DNA from: Eucalyptus grandis
Taxonomy: Eukaryota; Streptophyta; Magnoliopsida; Myrtales; Myrtaceae
Direction: 5' to 3'
Assembly (NCBI RefSeq): GCF_016545825.1
Contig: NC_052615.1
Coordinates: 33,815,516-33,879,515 of the forward strand
Length of the DNA: 64,000 nt
Shown: positions 12,053 to 24,545 of the stretch, in pieces
Position numbering within the stretch: position 1 is the first letter of the stretch
Layout of the letters: every line of letters begins with the position of its first letter
The notes under the pieces: model-generated
What the model was told of the DNA's origin: nothing
The model's database searches: none
The model's input: only the letters and a program-made list of their open reading frames with translations
Position numbers and translations under genes: made by a program

Positions 12053-13407
12053 ACTTGACAACATTTCAAAGAGTTTAGAAGGCATAACGATTGAGAAGAG
12101 ACCCGTGAAATTATCTTTTTGAACAAATTTCTTTTATTACTTAGTGCTCTACAGAAGCACAAAATAATTATAAAAAAAAAAAAAAAAACTAGGATATAAA
12201 ATGACAAAAAGATGGTAGAGATTTTGGAAAAAAATCCCTTTATTTTTATTCACAAAGGAGCATTGGGCTAATTAAGTTTGAATTTTGATAAGTCAATATG
12301 AACATTTGTTGAGTGCACGGTAAGAGGATAAAATGAAATACATTTTCAATGAGAAAAAAGCATCCGTATGGTAAAAATAATTGGAATGACTGACTTTTTA
12401 AATGGCAGTGATATTATGGTCCTAATAAGTACCTGTTGGACTATAGCATAGTTCCTAAAATTTAGTAAGTCATTTTTTTTCTCAAATTTGCTGTGCGTAA
12501 ATTGTCATATTATGCTAGTTTGGGATATTTTGAGAACATAAGTGCATGATCTGTGAAACTTATGGACTTGTTTCATATCGAATAATACCATCGAGTTTGC
12601 TCATCCTAGCACTACATTTGCTGAAACATATTTTACATTGAAATCTTGATACTAAGAGAGGTTGTTATGTCAAATGTCATTCTATTAAGTAAATTTTAGT
12701 TTCACATGCAAAATCCAAGAACTTTCTCTCTTGATTTGACGTACAATTTGGTTAATTTTTGCCCATTTGTCATCCTTAGAGTCCTACTAGGGCTTACACC
12801 TTATCGGAGCCTCTCACCCCAACAGCAGCCACTCCATTTTCATTGAACTAAGTCATTACTGGCCCCCACCAACTTTTGCATGATTTGTTCTCAAACCACA
12901 TAACTACTAAAGAGGATCTCACTCTAATACCATAATATGATACTACTGGATTACTCATTAGAAATGATATTTATTATGGCCTTTAAATCCTATTAGGTTA
13001 TCTATACTAGTATTACTCTCATTTGACATGCTTAATATTTGAGTTCCAATGCTAAGCAATACAATGTTGTTACTTTGAAATGTACCTCTTGTAAGTCAGT
13101 TCTAATTTTACATATACGAACCAAAAATGTTCCTCCTTGGTTTGGCATGCAATTCGAGTTACTTCCATCCTCTTTGACATTTTAGAAGTTTGTCAAGAGT
13201 CGCACTTTATCTAGGCGCCCTCACTTCAATGACTGTCCTTGTCAAATCGCTTTATTACACGTCTATTTCTCACGTCAAAATTTCAAAGAAAAATTGAGGA
13301 ATATCAACTGCATCTACATCAATCAATTATTAAGTTACCGAATTATATTTACGTGATTTTCGTTCCAAAAATTACGTCAAGTATACAAAATCGCGAATAA
13401 AAATGTA

Positions 13408-13440
<33 letters not shown>

Positions 13441-14950
13441 GCGAGAAAAATAAAATTACGAATTCTTTTAGCTTCTTTTCGAAAACATGAAACAGTGAGC
13501 AGAGCACACATCAGAAGGTTTTGTGACATCGAATTTCTTATAGCACGAAACAACAAGCGTCCGCACGCGCGGGGGGGCGAGGGGTGACCGAATGCCTCCG
13601 CCCCTTTGTCGTTTTGCTTTAAACGACAGGAATCGGTGTCACCAACAAACCCTTTGACTTGCAGGAACCTCCGCCCAGCTTCCCGCCTTCACATGCAAAA
13701 TTCCTCCCTCTCTCTCTCTCTCTCCCCTTTTTCTTTTCCTAAGTACTATACTCATCCACAAATCAATAAAATAATAAATACTTTCGCGTCATGTGTACTA
13801 TGCACTTTTAAAAAAGAATTTCAACGAGACTTTATCGAATACGCCCGCTGTTGACAGAATCCTAATAAAATAAATTTACGCCGTTGTCGAGACTTTTACT
13901 CTCCGAGAGTAAATTAACTCTCCCGGATTATTTTAACGCGGGAAAACTGACATCCCCCCAATATATTCGCGGCCCACAAGGACGACGATTAAAAATTTCT
14001 AAAATTATTTAGCTTAATTTTAAATTTTCCGGGATTAATTTTTAAAAAATGCTGAGTAAAAAGTCCATGGTTACGACAAACGAGAAGTGCGAAGGAGGCG
14101 AGGGAAGCGAGCCCCCTTTGACTAAACCGGTCATGCAAAAGGACGCTACGGCCCATGCAGTCAAGTCCAAAAGATCCGCCACGTGGGCGGATCTGGGCCG
14201 TCGGATTTCTTCGGGCGGGAGGTCGAGATCTAGCGGCTGGCCGGGGGCGGGGGGGCGTGACGTGGCAGCGCGGGTTGCATAGTTGGAGGGCCGTGAGGAG
14301 CAGCGATGGAGACGTGCGGATTCCCCTCTGGGGCTTTTTGGGCCTTTCAAGGTCAAACCAGACCATGCAAAAGAATAAATAAATAAATAATCTTAGAAAA
14401 AGAGAAAGAAAAAGGAAAAAAAGTCTCGGGGTTCGCGGCCGGTAAATAATTTTGTTTATTTTCCAAATGACGATAGCACCCTTGCTCGAATCCATGAGTT
14501 TAGTTGTGCTTGGGGCTTCCTGTAACTTGCATATGTGTAATTATCAATCTTTTACTTATTTTCTTTTCTCAATAAAGAGAGTAAAGAAAAAAAAAAAGGT
14601 TTATATGATAGATTTCAACAATTCTTGGTTGGTGATCGTATGATTGCGAACTCTCTGACAAAGCTAGCCGATTTTGTCATTTCTCTTTGTGCTTTATAAT
14701 GAGTTTTGTTGATTTTAGGTTGCAATTTAGGGGGGTAATAATACTCCATTCGATAAGAAAATGTCATGATATTAATAAGAATATATCTGTGGTAAAAAAA
14801 AAGAAATTGAATTTTAGAGGGACAAATCACCATGAATGTGACTTTCTTAAATAAAAAGCGAAAATGGCATATGATAAAGACGAACACTTTGCGTAACATA
14901 TAAAATCGGGCCCAAAAATCAAAGAGAAAATGATGTAATTTGCTGGCTTT
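12053..14950. other. Intergenic DNA with old repeat remains
   Basis: Stretches at 12701-12835 and 13105-13245 are diverged copies of one sequence (a CTTG-TTTGGCATGCAATT-type stretch followed by a short CGCAC/CTTATC block). They probably come from an old retroelement. A T-run of about 25 bases lies at 13406-13431, a short CT run at 13708-13725, and a GC-rich patch at 14090-14340. No coding sequence is recognisable. Confidence 0.4.
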
Positions 14951-15545
14951 ACACCATCAATCGTGGAATACCCAACGCACTTCCTAGCAAGAAGATGATT
15001 TGAAACAAATAATTGAAACGTAAAGAAGGTATAATAACTATGTATTGTCGACTCTCTCACGCAGACAGACACATGTTGCATTCTATGCCTCGTGGTCGTG
15101 GCCAGTGACCGTTGAATTGCAAATGCCCATGCTAAGTTATCTCGTTTATCATCTTTCTCTGTAATTAAAAATGATTTTGCCAAGTTTAGATGGAATGCAT
15201 CTGGCAATAAATAAGATGACTAAACAGGGACGTTAAAGCAATTGCAACAACCTAAAATCCTAAAAAAAAATATCATCATTAAACAAAACTCCATCGTCAC
15301 GAGATATACAACACACCATTCACTAAGAAGATCGTTCGAAACAAACAAGCGTAACGCAGGATTAGCCCCAATAAATGCATTTTGTCCGACTCTCATGCAG
15401 CTACACACGCGTCGTATTTCTATGGCCCATTTCAAGCGACCGTTGTTGCTGTACCGAGGGTGCCCATAGAAAGAAAGAAAAGAAAACTCATCTGGCTCGT
15501 CATGTTCAATTATGACTTTGCCGGTTTTAAAAATTGCAGTGAATC
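14950..15545. repeat. Two diverged direct copies of a ~250-bp sequence
   Basis: Bases about 14960-15185 and 15285-15530 align in the same orientation through matching blocks such as AGAAGAT-TTGAAACAAA and the GACTCTC-CGCAG-ACAC block. The reverse-strand frames over both copies read related peptides (LFVSNHLL and LFVSNDLL). The copies are much diverged. I do not recognise a gene or element family. Confidence 0.5.
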
Positions 15546-16600
15546 CAACAATAGATAGTAATTTTTTCAAATAAGGATGCCAACCTAGCGGCAGCAAGGA
15601 AAGGGAAAATTCAACCACACCCACCTTTCTTGAAAGCATGTAGAGATGTTGAATTCAATAGAGCTTTGACAAAAAAAGAAGGAAAAAAAAAAGGGTTGAA
15701 TAAGAATACGAAAGGAGGAAGAAAAAGTAGAGGGAATTCAAGCTAAAGGGCAATACAGTCAACACGCGACAAATTTCAAAAAACGTTGCCGCGGGCGAAT
15801 TCGGGCCTCCAGCTCAGCTCTCGAAGGGCGGAAGAAAAGAGAGGGAGTCAAACCGCCCGGACACCGGAAAGGACAAAAGCGCCCCTCCCGCGACAACGGA
15901 AAACCCGCGGCGCAGCGAACGCCTCCCGGTTACTCACGCGTCATTTCACCCCAAAGTCCAGGCCCATTTTCGTCCTTTCGGCGTCCGCCGGGAAAAGGAA
16001 AGGGGGAGTCCCCCTCGCCGCGGGGGGCCACCACGGGGGGCGACGGCGACGGCGACGGCGACGGCGAGGCGTCTGACGCGGACCGGGCTGCTCCGGAGAA
16101 GCGCCCAGGTGTAACGGTCAACCTTATGACATGACCCCCACCACCACCAACTCCATAATTCGCAATTTTTTTTATATTTTCAGAATAAAATGGATCAAAT
16201 TACCGGAACCCCAAAAATTTCGTGAAGAAATACGGACAGTGAGCCTTTAATTTCCCTTTTTTCTTTTTTGCATTTTTGCCACGCACACATACGTATCCAT
16301 CTGTGACAGCTTTCGATTTGAAAAAATTCGCATGTCGTGAGTTCCAATCAAAAGTCTCTTGATTTCCATGAAATTTATCGTATAAGATCGTCTGTAATGA
16401 GCTCATTTAATAAATTAATTACCGCTACCATATCATTTTCAAAAGGACCCGAAATATATATATATATATATATATACAGAAAGAGAAAGAGACCATTTCC
16501 CCATTTTTTTTTAAAAATTAATCAATTAGTTTATTTATTGTCGTGATGTAAAATGGAAACAGGGGGTTCTAAATAAGGACACAAAAGTCTCCCTCAAGTA
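15546..16600. other. Upstream region of the PLL1 gene
   Basis: A GC-rich patch at 15790-16110 holds a GGCGAC trinucleotide-type run at 16039-16068, followed by AT-rich DNA with a (TA)n run at about 16456-16476. This is the distal promoter region of the PP2C gene. Open frames here are artefacts of the GC-rich patch. Confidence 0.4.
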
Positions 16601-16607
16601 AAAGTAG

Positions 16608-16615
16608 TATAAATA
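16608..16615 (+). promoter_or_regulatory. TATA box of the PLL1 gene
   Basis: TATAAATA stands alone about 260 bases before the start codon and is followed by a pyrimidine-rich (CT) leader, as is usual in plant promoters. Transcription should begin roughly 30 bases downstream, near 16640. Confidence 0.65.
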
Positions 16616-16671
16616 CAGAGCTGCCTCTTTCTCTCTCTTTCTCGCTCTCTGTTTACTACTCTCTCTCTTCA

Positions 16672-16675
<4 letters not shown>

Positions 16676-16706
<31 letters not shown>
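16676..16706 (+). repeat. (CT)n microsatellite in the PLL1 leader
   Basis: An uninterrupted CT run of about 31 bases. It lies after the TATA box, so it is probably in the 5' untranslated leader. It is complementary to the GA run at 16810-16849. Confidence 0.95.
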
Positions 16707-16707
<1 letters not shown>

Positions 16708-16806
16708 GTTTCTTCTCACTTTGCCGGAAAATTTTTTAAAGTTTTTCCGAGCTGGTTGAAATTTTCTCGGCGGGGGAAGGGAAAAGGAGAGGAGGGAAGA
16801 GGAAAG

Positions 16807-16809
<3 letters not shown>

Positions 16810-16849
<40 letters not shown>
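16810..16849 (+). repeat. (GA)n microsatellite just before the PLL1 start codon
   Basis: An uninterrupted GA run of about 40 bases that ends 17 bases before the ATG. It is open in the PLL1 frame (Arg-Glu repeats), but no in-frame ATG precedes it, so I treat it as untranslated. Confidence 0.95.
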
Positions 16850-16853
<4 letters not shown>

Positions 16854-16866
16854 GGTTTCAAATGTG

Positions 16867-19800
16867 ATGGGAAGCGGCTTCTCTTGCTTCAGGCCGGTCC
16901 AGCACCGGACGGACCGGGGGCAGCACCAGCCGGACCCGGGCCGCCACCAGCCGGACCTGCTCTTCACCGCCGCCGAGCCGCTGGACGAAACCCTAGGCCA
17001 CTCCTTCTGCTACGTCCGATCCTCCGCGCGCTTCCTCTCCCCGACGCCGAGCGACCGGTTCATTTCCCCCACCCACTCCCTCCGGTTCGACGACCCGTCC
17101 GTCGCCGCCGCCGCCGCCGCCGGGGGCCCCTCCAGGGCCCGGACCGGGCCGGAGACCGGCTTCCGGGCCATCTCCGGCGCCTCGGTCAGCGCGAACGCGC
17201 CGGCGCCGAGGACCGTAGTCCAGGTGGACGGCGTCTTCGACGATGCCGCTGAGGGCGCGCACGGCGGCGGCGGCGGCGGCGGCTTCAAGGGAGGTCCGCT
17301 GAATATCTTCGAGAGCACGTCATCGTTCTGCGCGCTGCCGCTCCAGCCCGCGCCTCGTGGTGGAGGAGAGCAGCAAGCTTCGTCTGGCCTGATGGAGCGG
17401 GGCGGTGGTTTGTTCCTGTCTGGGCCGATCGAGCGCGGGGCGCTCTCTGGGCCGCTGGAGGCTGGTTCCGGAGCCGACGGGAGCGGGCGGGTCCCATTTT
17501 CAGCTCCGCTGGGTGGGCTTTACGTGAGGAAGAAGAGGAGGAGGAAGGGGATTTCCTCGATTAAGAAGGCGCTGTACGGGAATTTTGCAGATAAGCAGGG
17601 GCCTTGGGTCGTGCCGGTGCTGAATTTTGTGGGGAAGAAGGATGCCGCGGAGAAGGACGAGGCCGATGCTGCGCTTGCGGCGAGGAGTGAGGGAGAGAAT
17701 GTGCAATGGGCGTTGGGGAAGGCTGGTGAGGATCGGGTACATGTGGTTGTTTCGGAAGAGCAGGGGTGGCTGTTCGTAGGCATATATGACGGGTTCAATG
17801 GCCCTGATGCACCCGAGTTCTTGATGGATAATCTATATCGTGCGGTTTATCTTGAGCTTCAGGGCCTGTTTTGGGAGGCTATTGAAGAAGGTGAGGAAGG
17901 TGGTAATTTAACGAACGTTGTAAATGAAAATGTAGCAACATTAGAGGAGATCAACCCATCAATAGAAAAGCCTGTCGATGAGATTAAAACTGACTCAAAC
18001 CAGGATAGTTCAGATAGGGGTTCAGCAAAAAGAGTGACCTTCCAATCTGAGGGAATTGAGATAAGGAGGAGGAGGCTTTGGGAGTTTCTTGCTGAGGATG
18101 ATCCTGAAGATGGGTTGGATCTCTCGGGGTCTCAGAGGTTCGCTTTCTCCGTCGATGATGCGATCAGTGTGAGCAATGCAGGGTCTGCCGTGAATAAGAG
18201 GTGGTTGCTTCTGTCGAAATTGAGACATGGTTTGTCAAAGCATAAGGATGGGCAGGTAAGAAAATTGTTCCCTTGGAGGTTTGGCTTGAAGGAAAAGGTT
18301 GAGGTGGAAAACATAGTGGAGGAGAGGCCAAATAAAAGTGGAAGGAGGCGTAAAGAGGGTCCTGTGGAGCATGATTTGGTATTGAGAGCTATGTCAAAGG
18401 CCCTTGAAGTGACGGAGCTTGCTTATTTGGACATGACTGATAAGGTGCTTGACACAAATCCTGAGCTTGCATTAATGGGCTCATGTTTGTTAGTGGTGTT
18501 GATGAGGGACGAGGATGTGTATGTGATGAATGTGGGTGATAGTAGGGCCATTGTTGCGCAGTCTGAGGCAGAAGAGGTTGGCTCGAGCATTGACTCAGGA
18601 CTGCAGGGTAGTAAAGAGCCCTCGATGGAGGGCATAATTGAGGAATCCTTGGATAGCAAAAGGGATAAGAAGGTGGAAAAAGAAGGTCCTGTTCAATCTA
18701 GGAGATTGACTGCGTTGCAGCTCTCCACTGATCACAGTACAAGCATTGAAGAAGTAAGTTTTCCAATTCAAGGATAATTTAGTCTTTGCATTAATTTTAG
18801 TGGATTTCATGCATAAGTTCTGGTACTTGATGTTTATCCGTAGTCCATCTCTCTTTGATCCATCTTGGTCGTCTGTGGCTTGATAGTGTTATATCTATTC
18901 AAAATTTGTAAGTTGGTTAATAGTGAAAGTAAATTGGGTAGACTATAAAAGTCATGCAATTGACATAATTGCAGATTTTTGGTAAGGATGACTAGAAGCT
19001 CTAGCCTAAGCAGACGCTGGGATATGCGCCTTATAAGTTAAGAATGCAACTCTAGGATGCCATTGAATTAATTCACTAGCTCTTGTGTCCTTATTAAATT
19101 ACCTCACTTTTTTAGCAAACATAATTTCGTCAGTCATGCTTACAGTATCGTGCACAATTCCAGTATTTTCACTCATAAGACAAAAGTGCCGGCCAAAATC
19201 TGTAGATGACCATCTTCTGCTTCTGGCTTTTACCTACTGTTTGTTTTAAATTTCAAATACCTTAGTATATTAAATATATCAGATGCCGGAGGCAAAATTT
19301 GGGCTAAAGTGCCATTGAACTGTCCTATTTGGGAAATGGTGTATATTAAATCCTGTGTGTAGATAGTAGTGGAGAAGGAGTTTTTCAATTGTGCTTTAAG
19401 CTTCAAAATGTCATTCAAGATGTCAGGAAACGGGCAATAGTACAGCTCAGGCTTTTGTATGTATAATATCATTTTTTTTTCTTTTTTTAACTTTAAATGT
19501 CTCTCTTGGATTGAATTCATGGACTTGAACTCACAAAGCCCCTTTTTTGCTGGATAAGACTAAGTTGCTTTAGTAGAACTTCGTTTCTTGTCTATTTTGA
19601 TCTAGAAGATCGAATATACTAATGTTTGTTCTTTGCTTCTGATAGTCTATGTTATTAGGGTTCAGACAGGGGGTTGGCTATGGATACGTTTTAGTTGTCT
19701 GACTGGTATATATCCTATATAAACTTTCAATATCTTGATTGAGTGACATGGACTCATCAAATCAAGTAGTGGAATGTGACCCAGTTCACTCGAACCTATT

Positions 19801-22340
19801 AAATTATTTAAGTGCTTTTGGGCTTAGCAAATGAATAACTGGAATATGACTAATTTCGCTAAAACCTATAGAACTTTTATTTTTATTTCTTTGAATGAAG
19901 CGTGTATATAAGGGTGTTGTTTTCTAGGATATATCACTAATGTCCTGTTAATGCGTGCTTGGGGGCACTTGTTGTGTATACTTTATATGGAATGGTAGAA
20001 GTTATCAAAGCATCAATTATGCATAAAATTAGAACAATCAATGCAACATGATAACAATCAATGCATGTGAAAACTGTGAAGTTTCCTTAATTGATTGTTG
20101 AGGCACCTGTTAGCAGAATCCATTTCATTTCTAAACTTTTAGTATTATGATTTCCTGCGATAGTAGATTTACCATAAAATGTCAGAATGTCATGCTCTTT
20201 GAGGTGAAGTGTCCCTGCTAAAGTACACCTGAGTTGTATCTTATTCGTTGGGAAGATATTTTAGGTGTTGTCGCTCACATGGCTGATGTTGTGTGTCTGA
20301 CCAATCATGTTATGTATTTCATCATATTATACTTACTTTTATTGGCTTGTTACAACATGTAGCTGCCACGTGGTTTGACGTCGCATAAAATACCTTCTCC
20401 TTATCGTGGTGGGTATGTTGAAATTGTGAAAGAGTTGTAGCAACACATGCCTTATGATGTAGTTGAGAATCTTTGTTTCCCCATCTCTTTAATACTGTTC
20501 ATTGGGATCTTGCTCATTTGTTGTCAGCAGTTTATCAATGCATGGTCTTTCTTAGAAATCAAGAATGTGAAGGCTATGTTACAAAGTATTGTTTTGCCTT
20601 TATTGGAGATAAAATCACTTCATGGCAGCAGTCTGGCCCTTTACGGAGATTTAGACTTGTTTTCTAGGATTGGATCTGCTGGGCTAAAGCTAGTCGGTTT
20701 TGTTTCTCTTTGATGGTGAGGTTTATGTAATGCAAATGTTGACCTCAGACTCCAATTTATTGCAACATTTTCCTCTGTAACGATTGCAACTATCAATACG
20801 ATGTGTGACAAGCACATGCTTTATTGTATCTTTTTATATGTTTATAATTTATGCCTAGTATGCATTTTCTAGGAGTTGTATGACATAACCCCTGCAAGTC
20901 ATTGCATCAGCATCAGAATTTTACCAATGTCTTTTCTTATATGCAGGAAATTATTAGAATAAAAAATGAACACCCTGATGACAGACAGTGTATTGTCAAT
21001 GATAGATTGAAAGGTCGTCTTAAGGTCACTAGAGCATTTGGGGCAGGATTCCTGAAACAGGTTACTTTCACACTCTATCTTGAAATTCATTTTGTGTCAT
21101 GTCAACATTATAGGAGCTTCTGTTTGAAAGATTGAAAACATTACACTGTTGAAATCAAAGTTTAATTATGAATGGGATATTTGAATTATTGCTAATTTAT
21201 ATCATGAACGTCTTAAAATTCCAACAACATTCACATGCTTTATCAATCTGTTCATATTTGTATTGTTGTTAAGACCTTAAAATAAAGAAAGAGTGAATAT
21301 TCCTATGCTTATGTTAATTCTAAGAAAGGAAGCGCCTTCACGTGGCAAGATTGCTGCGTGTCATAGCAGCCTCATCTTCAGAATAGGTTTGATACTATGT
21401 CGTGGGCTTATATATACGAGATCCAACTTTTTTGTTGTTTGAATTGGTAAAAGCAATGCATAACCCCAACTTTTATGCAGTTGAGTTGGTAAAACGAACG
21501 TGATTGTAACCTGTGTGTATGTTTGTACAGCCTAAATGGAACAACGCCGTACTGGAAGTGTTTCGTAATGTATATATTGGAACAGCACCTTATCTCTCCT
21601 GCTCACCTGCTCTTCGCCACCATAAGCTTCGCCCAAGGGATCAATTTTTAATCCTGTCATCTGATGGTTTATATCAGTACCTGAGCAATCAGGAAGTTGT
21701 TGCTCATGTAGAGAGTTTTATGGAGAAGTTTCCAGATGGAGATCCAGCTCAACACTTAATTGAGGAAGTTCTATCTCGTGCAGCCAAGAAAGCTGGTATG
21801 TCTTACGGCATTTTGTGTTTAAGAAGAAAATTGTTTCTTAAGACTGGTAAAGGGCCTTGAAGGGGTAGAGGCAAAAGTGGGCTGCTGACAGTGTCATTAT
21901 ACTAAGTTCTTACCCTAGTATTCATTTTATTATCATATGAAGTATTCTTGCATCTCAGCTCTCAAGCGTTCGTCTCAAGAGTCCCTGTGTTTTGTTGCCA
22001 GTGCAGTTATTAGTATGCGTAGTACATTATGGGTTTACTTAGAAGGCCGAGTTGTCCCTTTGTTTTTGTATAGAAAAGTACGTTAAACTTGGGATGCAAA
22101 AACCATTTTCACACTTCGTCTGGGTATGAAGGACTTTGAGACACGCATCATTGCAGGGTTTTCTGGGTTAACTGCTCTGATTCATCGCCCCACTGCCTCT
22201 TCTGTATTCTTGTAGGTATGGACTTCCATGAATTGCTAGACATTCCTCAAGGTGATCGAAGAAAGTACCATGACGATGTCACGGTTATGTTGATATCGCT
22301 CGAGGGAAGAATATGGAAATCTTCTGGAAAATATTTTTGA
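16867..22340 (+). CDS. PLL1: POLTERGEIST-like protein phosphatase 2C, PLL1 type (PP2C29)
   Basis: Exons 16867-18753, 20947-21060, 21531-21795 and 22216-22340, phases consistent, 796 residues, close to Arabidopsis PLL1. POL and PLL1 are membrane-associated PP2Cs acting downstream of CLAVATA receptors in stem-cell maintenance. The N-terminus MGSGFSCF fits N-myristoylation and palmitoylation. The segments [25 protein letters not shown] and [10 protein letters not shown] are PLL1-type. PP2C motifs are [24 protein letters not shown] (metal-binding Asp), [55 protein letters not shown] and YHDDVTVML near the end. A long variable insert with [15 protein letters not shown] interrupts the catalytic domain, as in this subfamily. 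The start is the first ATG in frame; the open frame upstream has no ATG. The valine in DDVTV is where I recall cysteine in Arabidopsis; this should not affect metal binding. Confidence 0.95.
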
Positions 22341-24545
22341 CCTCGATACAGGGGAAGATCTTCAAATCAGCAATGCTTGTCCAAACGCATGTTGCAGTCA
22401 GTTCGTCTGCGAGCGACTGGAAAGTTGAGTTTGCTCCCCCTTTTTACAAACGGATACCATTAGGATCGGTGGCCTCAAAGCGTAAGCTGCGTTAATGAAG
22501 GCGTGACCCCAGATGACTGGTCAAAAAACAACACCGAGGATCTGAGTAGGTTATGTAGAAAAATGGTTCCGAGACTGGTCTAACTAGAAGATAGGAGGGT
22601 GAGGCTGCGAATTGAGAAATGCCTACCGTGGAGGAAAAATGGAAGAGAAGTTCTTTTTTTATTTTTTATTTTATTTTATTTGCTCTTTTCATTTCGTTCC
22701 AATTTTAGGTTCTTTGGTAGAAATCTTTGTAGGGCAATGATGGTGAAGAAGTCTCTTCCCCATGTGCGCCTTTCTTATTTCATTTTTGTTTCTCCATATT
22801 TAGAGGCCAAAAGAGCTGCTGTAGCCAAAAAAAGAAGCTTGGGGTGGGGTGGGGGGTGTGGTTGGGGTATAGAGTTTGCTTACAGAAAAGAGACGAGAAT
22901 CCCTTGACAAAATTCGAGAGAAAGTCTGTAATTCTTTTCAATGGTGGTTTTGCACCAAATTGCGGATCGCAAGGAACAGGGATTCCTGTCCCGTCGACCT
23001 CATCTTGCTTTAGCTTATTCACAATTTCTCTCCCTTTTTTCTTCATATTGAAAGAACAGAACAATTGTTAGTGAGCACTAACTCCCGTCGTCTTGCAATC
23101 TTTTCAATTGCTGAACTTAATTTAATTTCTAGGCTTTGAGGATTTGAAAGAGTGGAGTTAAAAAAAAATTGGATTAGAGCTCCACCGCGAGGTGGGTAGC
23201 CTTAGCCGGATGTGTTGGTAACCGGTAAGCCCGAAAGCTGTTCCCGTCCCTGTCAGGGGAGATGCCAACCATCTCTCCTTTCTACGAACACGACCGTCGC
23301 TCTCAAAAGCGAATCATATATAGACAAGCAAACCCTTGTTGGCACACGATGTGGGACTCTTTTTTTTCTTCCTTCATCACGGTAGCTCTCTCTCGTCACC
23401 CCATAAGATTGAATTCTAGATGTGCATAAAAGCCCAATTGGCCATAAATAAGAAAGTACAACAAATTAGATCTCACCGGTAAATCTTATGATTCACAGCT
23501 TTTTAGCCCTGCATCACATCTGATAGCACGAAACGACACAGCTGAAGCCTCGAGATGCAATTTCATTTCAGCAGCTAAAACCGTTAGCCAAACAAGACAG
23601 GGATGGTTCAAGGGATTTGATCCTGGATCCATCACACATGATCCCAATGCCTTAAACTCTCTTACGCTCCCAAATCTCGAGCAAATAAGCTTATTCACAA
23701 GATCACAGGGGCAAAGAAACTCCCTGTTACTAACGGTTCATTTGGAAATACAACAGAACCATGTCTACGTAGATGACATCCAGACAAAGACGTAATGTTG
23801 CCAAGACAAAGACAGTGGGTAAATCAAGACACACACCATCAACAGTTTCAGAGCTTGAACAATTAGATTAGCTAGAGACATTATAAGCAATGGCAGCGTG
23901 AATGCGCCCCTGTTGCACTTCAGAAACCACAAAAAATGAGGAATGCGTCTTATGCCATACGTTGAAAGCGAAGATACCTGCAAAGCCATTGTTCTTGCAC
24001 TTTTACATAAGTTCTGTTAAAGCATCCGTTTCATCGAAGGCCTCTAGAATTTCCAATTGCTGATGACAGTAATTCGGGCACATAATTAATCAGGAACTCA
24101 TATCACAAAAAGAGACAGTTGATTCTCAAAATTCATGCTTTGGTGCTGTAAAAGATAACGAAAGGAAGGAAATACAGATTTCTCCTTAAACAAATGAACA
24201 CATGCATTAAGAGAATCGACTAGTGAAGTTCATATCCAAGCAAGCACCAGTCCTATAATCAAATACCGACAGCGTTAACCCTCACCCAACAAAGTTCTAG
24301 TCCTTCATAAATGTTGTTGACAGAAACCTGTGCTTTTCACTGCCAAAATATTGAGTGTGCATACATAATGCATAGAAGCTACTTTGCAAGTTCACCAGTA
24401 ATTGGATGAGAAGAAGAGATCCATGTATGCCTGGAGATGTTCTCATTTCACCATCTGCCAAAGTTGCTAATAAACTCAGAAACTGAGACTTAGTTTTAGA
24501 GACCCTTAGACAATCTTGACTTTCATTGCAAAGAAAAAGATTTTT
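22341..24545. other. Intergenic DNA after PLL1, no gene recognised
   Basis: The first few hundred bases are the PLL1 3' untranslated region. A GC-richer patch at about 23170-23300 contains several short palindromes but no recognisable gene. Short frames on the minus strand at 23486-24584 resemble no family. Confidence 0.4.

Noticed and set aside
13989..14495. 168-codon frame on the minus strand
   Set aside because: Lies in a GC-rich patch where stops are rare; proline/arginine-rich peptide with no family.
16756..16866. N-terminal extension of PLL1 through the GA repeat (Arg-Glu run)
   Set aside because: No ATG in this stretch, and MGSGFS at 16867 is the conserved myristoylated start.
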